Shown here: positions 56,474-64,000 of the stretch, piece by piece
Layout of the letters: every line of letters starts with the position of its first letter
Numbering within the stretch: the first letter of the stretch is position 1
The notes under the pieces: model-generated
What the model was told of the DNA's origin: nothing
Database searches by the model: none
Seen by the model: only the letters and a program-made list of their open reading frames with translations
Program-made: the position numbers and the translations under genes
Source: Tetrapyrgos nigripes
Taxonomy: Eukaryota; Basidiomycota; Agaricomycetes; Agaricales; Campanellaceae
Direction of reading: 5' to 3'
Length of the DNA: 64,000 nucleotides
Assembly: GCA_013368315.1 (NCBI GenBank)
Contig: JAACJM010000041.1
Coordinates: 1 to 64,000, forward strand

Positions 56474-59400
56474 GCACGACCATTTTGTTGGGGGGTGTAT
56501 GGTGTGCTTTGTAGGATCTTGATGCCTTTGTCTTTCAACATTTCTCTGAAGGCACCTTTGACATATTCTCCCCCTGCATCGGACATCCATTGTTTGACTT
56601 TAGATTTGTATTGGTTCTCAACCATGGCGAGCCATTGGCGAGTTACATGTACTGGCATTTTCTTATTGTTCAATAAAAAGGCCCATGTGTTAGATGTAAA
56701 GTCGTCCAAGAAGATTATCATGTAATTGAACTTGTGGTACGATTCAGTGGGGAACTCTTTGAGATCCGAATGGATTAATTCAAAGGGACGTGACGCCCGT
56801 CTTTCTGATGGTGGGTAAACTCGTTGTGGTGTTTTACCTTCGAGACATCCGCGGCATAATGGTGGTTGTAATGGAATATTAAAATCAGGCCAGCCGTCGG
56901 TATGTGTTCGAAGATGTTTGAGAACATCACAAGAAGGGTGACCAGCATGTTGATGTGCTAAGTCAAAGTTGATTTCATAAATCATAGCGTCTGCCAAGGA
57001 GGCGACGTCAGTTTTGGTGTGAGGAAGATAGTAAATGGTATCTTCCGGTGATCGTTTGGTAAATGTTAACCAACGACGACGCATTAATTGTCCATCTACA
57101 TCTGTCATTTTGTCATGCTTCATCAGCATGATCATTTTGTCTGATCCATGAACTGTCACTCTGTCTGACTGTAGGAACGTGCCAAGTGACAGTAACCGTT
57201 GATTTAGATCGGCAACATAGTAAACAGGGGCAACTTTGAAGTAACGAGATCCCTGTTGTATGATGACAGTACCAGCGGTATTGGTTTTGGTAACCCCATT
57301 TGCAGTTTGAATGGAGATGGGATCTACTTTGTGTGACTCAACAAAATCAGTTAAGTCAAAAGTATAATGAGCAGATGCTCCAGAGTCGAGTAACCAGGCA
57401 TTGTCATAATGTTTCTGGTTGATGAGAGTGTTCTTTCCCTTGCAATTCACACAAGATGAATAATAAGTCCCACAGGGACATGATATATTGGGTACATTAT
57501 AAATAGAGGGGCTAATAGAGCCCAGAGGAGCGGTATGAATAAATCTATTACAAGCATGTGATGATAATAAATCACATGCGACCGGGCTCATCATCTGCAC
57601 TGTATGGGGTGTGTCAGATACTCTATTCACAATGGAAGAGAAAGAGGGTGTGGCGTACCTGTAGTACCCGCCATCATTCCAATTTTCAGAAATCATCTCC
57701 TCCTCGGAGTCAGACCCGAGGGATATAACGTCCATATCCGGAGAACTCGACGGTGGTGTTATGAGGTCCAGTAGGGAGTCGGCATCCCTGTCAGCATCCG
57801 AGTTGGAAGCATGCGGGGACATGGAGATTTCCTCGAATAAGGGGGTAACCAACCGCACTTGGCTCCACCCTGATGAATTGGAGGCACTCATCTGGTCGAG
57901 GTCCCTGTCGAGGTCCTCGAGACCATCGTTGTACTCCCTGTCAAACTCCCCCGAATACCACCTCTGAGTCATCTCGTCGTTGATCATTTGCAGACGCTCC
58001 TGGAGCATTCTGGGGTTGGGGTTGGGGTCGACGTTCTCTTTGTCGGAATCCCCCATGTCGACTAGACCGGCCTCCCACATTCTGAGGCGCTTGGTTGACT
58101 CCTCCTTTTCCCTTTCGAACTCCTCCGAGTTCATGCTCCCCATGTTGGAAATGAGGCTGTCCGACAGCCTGTCGTCTTCCTCGGCCATTTCGGCGTCGTC
58201 GTCCATTCCCACGCACTTGTCCTGCATCCACCCGGAGTTGTTCCATGCCTCCTGCTGTTGAGGCGTACCCCAGTTGGCAGCACCCCAACCGTCGGAGACA
58301 GGTTTGTTGTCGCAGATGGCGAACCAGTGATTGTCATCGTGAGTGGGGTTGGATTCAGTGTGAGAGAAGGTTTGACCTTCAGGATAGGGGGCAACGAGAT
58401 TTTGCCAATAGTATCGTTCCATGAAAGAACGACCATTGGAGATGATAGAGGGACGAGGAAGTGAGGTAGAGGTAGAGGCTTCAGAATGAGACATGTGTGC
58501 TAGTTCAAGGTCTTTGAGGAGCTCACCAGTTGGCTTTAACCCATTATTACGAGCGGTTTTAAAGGCATTCTGAACAGATGAGAAAAATCCGTCAAAAGGC
58601 TTTACCGATTCGCTAAAGAATGGTTTACGCACATCTTTGGTAGAGGGCTCCGTGACTGTGATGGTCGGAGTTTCCTTGAAGAACTTCACTGCATGTATGA
58701 CGTGAGAGTGTCCCAACTTAGTAGGACCCATGCTCTGGGCTTGTTGCTTCTGGCGTGTTTGTTCACCGGCGCGTTTTCCGCGGCCTCGCCAGTTGCCACG
58801 TCCTCAGCCTTTGCCTCTCCAAGCGCTGCTGTTGCCTTTATGGCGCTGCTGCTGCTGTTCCTCGAAGACAGGAGGTTTGCCTTTGCGTTTGATAGCCGTG
58901 ATCTTGGTGGCGTTGGCGGATTGAGACTTCTTTCCGCCGTGAGCCTCCCAGGTGTTAACGACATGGGTACAGAGACTATCGAGTGTTTCATTCTCAAAGT
59001 CGTCGACGTCGTCCTGAGTGATTCTGGCAATGATGTAGGCATAGATGTCAGGAGGGAGTTTGTTGATAACGATCATGTATTGAAGATACATGGGGATCTC
59101 GGTGTTAGCGCCTGCGTCAGAGATACGAGTTAGGTACATTTTGATGAGATCAATTACTTGACAGGATGAGCGTTATGTGGGATCTCGACGTTCATAGCCC
59201 GTTTGAAGTTCTGAAAGATTTCAGCAGCTCCAGGCGTACCATAGAGATTTTTAAGTGTGTCCCACATAACCCTAGCGGTGGTGATATTTTCGATCTTGAC
59301 ACCAATGGCTTGAGCTACACGGAGTTTAATGACACCCATAGCTTTATCGTTATCTTTTTCCCAATCAGCAACGCTGCCGCTGGCAGCAGCAATGAAGTGA

Positions 59401-59666
59401 GGGGAAGGACTACCGGCGTCAGATCCTTCATCATCGGAAGCAGTGGCTCCAGCAGCGGCAGCTGTGTCAGTGGTGCCTCCAGTAGTTCCAGCAGGAGCTG
59501 CAGGAGATGAGGACCCGACGATCTGGATTTCTCCAGGTTTGAGAGTATGGAGGACATAGGCGATGCCCTGAGATTGGAGCCAAGATTTGGACTTACTAGC
59601 CCAAAGGGTATAGTTCGGTCCAGTGAGTTCTGGAACGGTGGACATAAAGCTTGATCCGGAAGACAT
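56474..59666 (-). pseudogene. Copia 2 gag-protease-integrase
   Basis: Gag starts at 59666 (MSSGSSFMSTVPELTGPNY, the usual copia gag opening). There is a frameshift near 59150 and an in-frame TGA near 58804 within a GRG-rich stretch (WRGKG, stop, GRGNWRGRG). The rest is a 750-codon frame. It contains a long acidic region of about 350 residues, the protease motif LLDSGASAHYTF, the integrase zinc finger (HQHAGHPSC...CRGCLEGK) and core motifs (IHSDLKEF, SDAGGEYVKG). The length between gag and protease is unusual. Confidence 0.88.
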
Positions 59667-60275
59667 TTCGAATGTGATCTGGGGATATAATCAAACTGTC
59701 AGCATAACATCCTATATGCAAGATAAGCGGCGGCATTAAGGACGCGCCAGAAAATAAATGAAAAGCTGCAGCTAGCGCGCTTATGACAGTGATTATCCCT
59801 GGTGTGCATTATACCAGCTTGCAGCCATGAAGGCGCTACTGAGCACATACAGCAGCCTAAAGGCGCATGTAAAGAACTTCTGCCACAGAGGGCGATGTTC
59901 AAGCAGCCGCAGGGGCGCTACCAGGTATTACGCAGTCTAGGACTTGCTGCCAGTGATGGCGCGATGTCCAGGGCTTGCGGGGCCCATAACCTGTTGAGCA
60001 GGCTATGTTCTATATACGTAGTGGCAACTGCATACTTACCTGGGGATGTAGAAGTGCTTGTTAGAGCGGTTTGTTAGAGGTTAAGGGCGATGAGTGTTAA
60101 GGGAAATCCTTATTCTTGTAGGGCATACTACGAGCCCTTATATACTGTTCTAGATAGTACATGTGACTACTTATCTAAGAACTACTGATGTACAGTAAGC
60201 GTAACTAACTAGATTACTATCTAATCTACATCTAATCTAATGTTGATGGCTGCTTACTAATTCGCCAATTCAACA
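56474..60275 (-). mobile_element. Ty1/copia element 2, 5' half, opposite orientation
   Basis: LTR 59992-60275 (284 bp, read on minus TGTTGAATT...CTCAACA), followed by the same GGTTATGGGCCCCG. Gag-protease-integrase runs leftward and stops at 56474 inside the integrase core (TPYTPQQNGRA). The flank right of the LTR is CTATC within M-downstream sequence. Confidence 0.9.
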
Positions 60276-61654
60276 CTATCACTCCTTCCATTGTTTCCAG
60301 CTCTTCTGTCATTGACTTTGCTACAAGAAAGATGTTTAAGTGGTGTTAGATGCCTCAGACCAAGAGGTGTGCAGCTGGTCTACCTGAGACCAGACCTTGG
60401 GGGGTCTGGAGAGGGCTTATGACTGTCATGAACTCGAGCCCAATGTCTCTCTCTGAGCTCTATAAGCTCTGCCGATGAGGAGGAATGAACACTATCAGGG
60501 CCTAGGTGGAGTCTGAACCCAGACAATGACAAAGGCGAGAGTGAGTGACTCTTACTCACAAACCTGAGCCAATGCCTACGAGACCAAAGCCAAGCTGCAA
60601 GTGGATTGACCCACACGCCTGTATGGCAACTGGAGACGACAGCAAGGATTGATGACCAAGGAGAATCCCAAGATGATGACAGCAAGTAAAGAACCAATCA
60701 AGAGTATGAGACAACTGTGACTCCCTGAGAGAGTATTGAGACAAGAATGTTGTGTACCAGTGTAGTACACACTCGAAGTGAAGCACAAAGAAGATCAAGG
60801 CTTCACAAGATAAGGTGAGGATCAAGAAGGGTAAATTCTTAAGAAATCGAAATACAAGCGGCCAACTACTTATACTACCTAGCCAAACCCCTGTACCTAA
60901 CTCCTAAGGATAGCTGTACAACTGAGATGACTCCTAAGCCTACTCCTGAACCATAAATAAATGTACCTTAATTAAGAGCTTAATTAAGGGTTGATCAAAT
61001 AATAGAAATGCGAAATCAAGTGTGAAACAGTAATAGGAAGTGAACATGATCAAGAAAATCATATGTGAGACTGTGGTGCAATCAAGGGGCAAAGAATAAG
61101 GAGTAAAGAAGATATAATGATTGAAAAACCCTTGGAGGGTTTTTGAACAAAAAGGAAATGTGGTACAAGTCAAGAAGGATCCTGCATGACACTTGTGAAG
61201 GGAATAAAGATCAATAACACTCTGAAGGTGATCAGGTGAACAGAAGATGACCAGAGGAATAATAGGTCTGATAGAAAGAAGTGCAGAGTGAAGGATTGAA
61301 CAAAGGATCAGATGTGAATGTGGAAAGAAATAATGAAGAAGTAACAGAGAAATGAATGAAGCAATGAAGGGACTGTATGCAGCTGTAAGTCATGATAGAA
61401 CATATCTGTGATGAGTGAGAATCCCTCTGAGGATTTTGGATAGGTCAAGGGACTGTTCATGACAATGACTCAAAAGTACATCATGCCCTAGAGAGTGTAT
61501 AGACCAATTTTCTGGAGTCATCTCTGCTTCAAAGCATCAGAAATGCACTTGGAGGGTGAAAACAGGTAGAAGACATGCCTGACATGCCTTCTTTAGGTGG
61601 AATCCCACTGAAATGGTATATAGTTCTCATGATGGTGATGTACTTACTCTCTGC
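60276..61654. other. M-downstream remnant, then no gene recognised
   Basis: 60276-60360 matches 5747-5840 (M 3' flank). From 60380 to about 61640 the sequence is A/G-rich with many short direct motifs (GATCAAG, GAATAA). Minus-strand frames (60380-60825) have no domain. Possibly an unrecognised repeat. Confidence 0.45.
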
Positions 61655-62292
61655 TGCTTCATTGTGGAACAGCGGGTACTTGGTGGCTGCAATATGGGCA
61701 AACGACGCAAGGTACGCCGTAATCATGATGGAAAAGAAAAGCGAAATTAAAGTACTTAGTACTTAGTACTCTCTCAAGTATTTACGCCTCCCTTCAGTCC
61801 AGTCGATCTAGACCGTTTTTGCCGGCCTTGACCTGAACCAAAGTGGTGTTTCGAGTGCATCATGATTCATGATGTGTGATGGGTGGCGTGGCGGGCCCAC
61901 GCGAGGCACGGATGTAGACGGACATACTTGCCGGTTGCCGTTAACCGGTGGACGGTTGTTACGCTACCGCCTCTCCGCCCCTTCTCCTTGTCGTCCACGA
62001 TTTGCAACGTCACGTCTTTCTCAGAGCAGGTCTCTTCTCCCCCCTCCCTCTACACGACTTTTCACGTCAAAGTACGAAAGATTTGCACATCGTCCCACCG
62101 AACTAAGAACAACAAGGTTTACCTATCATTACGTAAGAAAGGGGTAAGACCATCTGACCACTGTTCAATTATTGCTGACACGGAGCCAACTTTTTTTGGT
62201 TGTCTCTTGTTCCCCACTCCCCACAGGACGACGACAGAGGACGAGAGTTCCCCACACCGACGAATCCCGACGCCAACGCCGACGCAGCAAAA
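61655..62292 (+). promoter_or_regulatory. Conserved 5' region of the S gene (copy 5)
   Basis: Present in all five S copies. It contains GAAAAGAAAAGCGAAATT followed by a palindromic AGTACTTAGTACT block (about 61751-61770), then about 500 bp to the ATG. A 94-bp 5'-UTR intron is inferred (62133-62226; donor GTAAGAAAG, acceptor CCCCACAG). The start context is GCAAAAATGG. Regulatory function is inferred from conservation only. Confidence 0.5.
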
Positions 62293-64000
62293 ATGGCGGG
62301 ATTGGTAACGCCGATTCCGTTTATAGAATTCGTCCACTATGAACCGAGAAATCCACAAGAAGATACCTCAACGTCCTCTTCAACGACGGACTCAACGACG
62401 GACTCAACGACGACCTCGACGACCTCTACGACATCTTCCACTACATCGTCAACTCCATCGTCAACTACTACTTCCACCTCTTCGACTACAAGTTCTACTT
62501 CCTCGAGTACCTCGAGTACCTCATCAACGAGTAGTACCAGTAGTACTAGTTCGACGAGCAGCACCTCGTCCTCGACGTCTTCAACATCCTCCTCCACCTC
62601 CAGCTCTTCCTCTTCAAGCTCAACAACAACTTTGATTACGACGGGAAGTGGAGGACAGACGACGACGGTGGTAACGGTGGTAACGCCTTCGTTGACGGGG
62701 ACGGGAAGTGGGGTTGGGCCGAGTCAGACGAAGGAGAGTGATAATAGTGGGTGGGTGTTGTTCTTTCTTCGCTTTGCTTCGTTTCCTTTTCGTCTTCTAT
62801 TTTTTTTTTGTTTTTTGTTTTTTGTTTTTTGTTACGAGGCAAACGTTACACTGATCGTGAAACCGCTGGCTTTGGCTTTTCCCTTCGGGGTTGGGGGTAA
62901 CCGGTTGGGAGGGAGTCTTAGTGTTATGGACATATACAGACACATACATGCCAACATCATCATGCGGTAGACCGTTGACAGTTGATGGGATGCGTTGGCG
63001 TTGGATAGGTCGGGGTCGGGGTTATGATTGATAACTGAGGGTGTTGTGCTGCAGGGGATCATATAGCCCATGTGCTACATGGTCGGTCAGGCGGTCGGTG
63101 TTGAGTGGAGGGTGGAGAACGCAGAACGGAGAGTGGACAGGACAGTTATGGGCTCGGGCATACATACCAGGCATGGAGCTGGGCGTATAGGGCGGGCTCG
63201 GGCTCGGGCTCGGATCCTCCTACCCTATCATCCTATATTCCTTTTTCCGTGTCCTTTGAGGTTTTCTTTCTTTCTTTCCTCTTCTCTTCCAGCCCAGACG
63301 CATACACAGACGAAGACGCGAAACGCAAACACCTTTCTCCCCTTCTTTCCTGTTGCGTTTGCATTGGGTGGATGGGTTCCCGATTCTCGTCCGTCTCCGC
63401 GGTGACCGGTGACTGGTTGACGTCAAGATCTTTCTTTGTTGTTGTTGGACGCTTGGACGTTGGATGTTGGATGCTTGGGATGGTGTGGGCATGGGATTGG
63501 GATTGGGTGGGTTGGGACGCTTACTCTAAATTGGCTATGACCTGCTATAGCCTAATGGGCATATCGTCATCGTTCTCGTTACCTATGTGCTTGTGCTCGT
63601 GTTCGGCTATGAGGGCAAAACCTTACTCTCTGGCTTTCGCTTCATTCTTATTCTTGTTCTTTTTCTTTGTTTCAGTTTTTATACTTTCATCTTTCATCTT
63701 TCGTCTTTCCTTTCGTCAAATCTCCAACTATTTGACTAACGCAACTTTTTTATCCCTATTCCACGCAGCTTCTTCCACAACACAGCCGCCGTCGCCGGTA
63801 CATTCACAGCCGTAGGCCTAGTCTCACTAGTCGCTCTCATCCTAATCATCACCACCACTATTCGGAAACGTCGAGCTAAAGCTTGGGATCGAGAGATTGC
63901 AGAAGCAGCGAGGGAGGCGAGGGCAACGGGGACTGTAGGGGTTCCAAGGGAGTATTTGGATGAGGATGATGGGGATCCGCATGGGTATGGGGGAGCGGGG
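62293..64000 (+). CDS. Ser/Thr-rich single-pass membrane protein (S), best copy, runs off the window
   Basis: Exon 1 62293-62750 (MAGLVTPIPFIEFVHYEP, then about 90 residues almost wholly Ser/Thr, TTTLITTGSGGQ, a Thr/Val-rich TVVTVVTPS and SQTKESDNSG). The donor GTGGGTGTT is at 62751 and the acceptor ACGCAG ends at 63768. Exon 2 starts FFHNTAAVAGTFTAVG and gives a TM helix (LVSLVALILIITTTI), a basic stop-transfer RKRRAKAWDREI and an acidic/Gly tail still open at 64000. The phase fits (2 nt carried over). The layout resembles mucin-like fungal cell-surface proteins of the Mid2/SKG6-like type: O-glycosylated outside, short cytoplasmic tail. No signal peptide is seen. The 1,018-bp intron is long for a basidiomycete. 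Confidence 0.65.

Noticed and set aside
63105..63815. 236-codon plus-strand frame inside the S intron
   Set aside because: Low-complexity translation. It runs through the acceptor and reads the TM exon in the wrong frame; the spliced reading restores a proper TM segment.
1..64000. CRISPR arrays, rRNA or tRNA genes
   Set aside because: No regularly spaced direct repeats of the CRISPR kind and no cloverleaf-like segments were noticed by eye. A tRNAscan run would settle the tRNA point.

Overview
The window looks like a repeat-rich, gene-poor accessory region of an agaricomycete (basidiomycete) fungus. The evidence is short GT-AG introns of about 45-95 bp, and protein families typical of mushroom-forming fungi: a lineage-expanded 7-TM protein family, a degenerate RecQ-like helicase, a DUF6589-type protein, an agaricomycete-type MULE transposase and chromodomain Ty3 elements. 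I saw no bacterial operons, rRNA, tRNA or CRISPR. All assignments come from reading the sequence; no database search was run.

The backbone is a repeated module. A seven-exon 7-transmembrane protein gene (here 'M') lies upstream of a Ser/Thr-rich single-pass membrane protein gene (here 'S'), followed by a conserved tail block ('Q'). M occurs three times, all on the + strand and all open in spliced form (3497-4863, 33858-35220, 51405-52753). Modules II and III lie in tandem with an offset of about 17.5 kb. The conserved 5' region of S occurs five times (about 5970, 19965, 35715, 53360 and 61655). Only the last copy (CDS from 62293, running off the window) looks potentially functional. The other four are split, deleted or capped by transposons.

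Transposons by region. S copy 1 is cut by a large foldback repeat that itself carries a solo LTR and then an intact Tc1/mariner element (6.6-9.7 kb). It is also cut by a decayed LINE (about 11.0-17.4 kb) that holds a 384-bp hAT-type MITE. S copy 3 holds a 1,050-bp mariner derivative (36179-37228). Its tail region (38.3-47.5 kb) is a mosaic of a TIR element present as an inverted pair, a decayed MULE, a truncated chromodomain Ty3 element and three broken copies of the S 3' end. S copy 4 is interrupted 11 bases after the A of its ATG by a Ty1/copia LTR. That element is fused head-on to a second, oppositely oriented copia (54004-60275), and both lack RT and RNase H.

The most unusual unit is 22171-28342. 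A RecQ-like helicase gene and a DUF6589-like gene converge on each other, and the pair is bounded by a perfect 13-bp inverted repeat, with a telomere-like hairpin just outside the left end. Both genes have decayed, but the arrangement suggests a two-gene mobile cassette. Shared insertions, empty sites and target duplications give a relative chronology for much of the locus.
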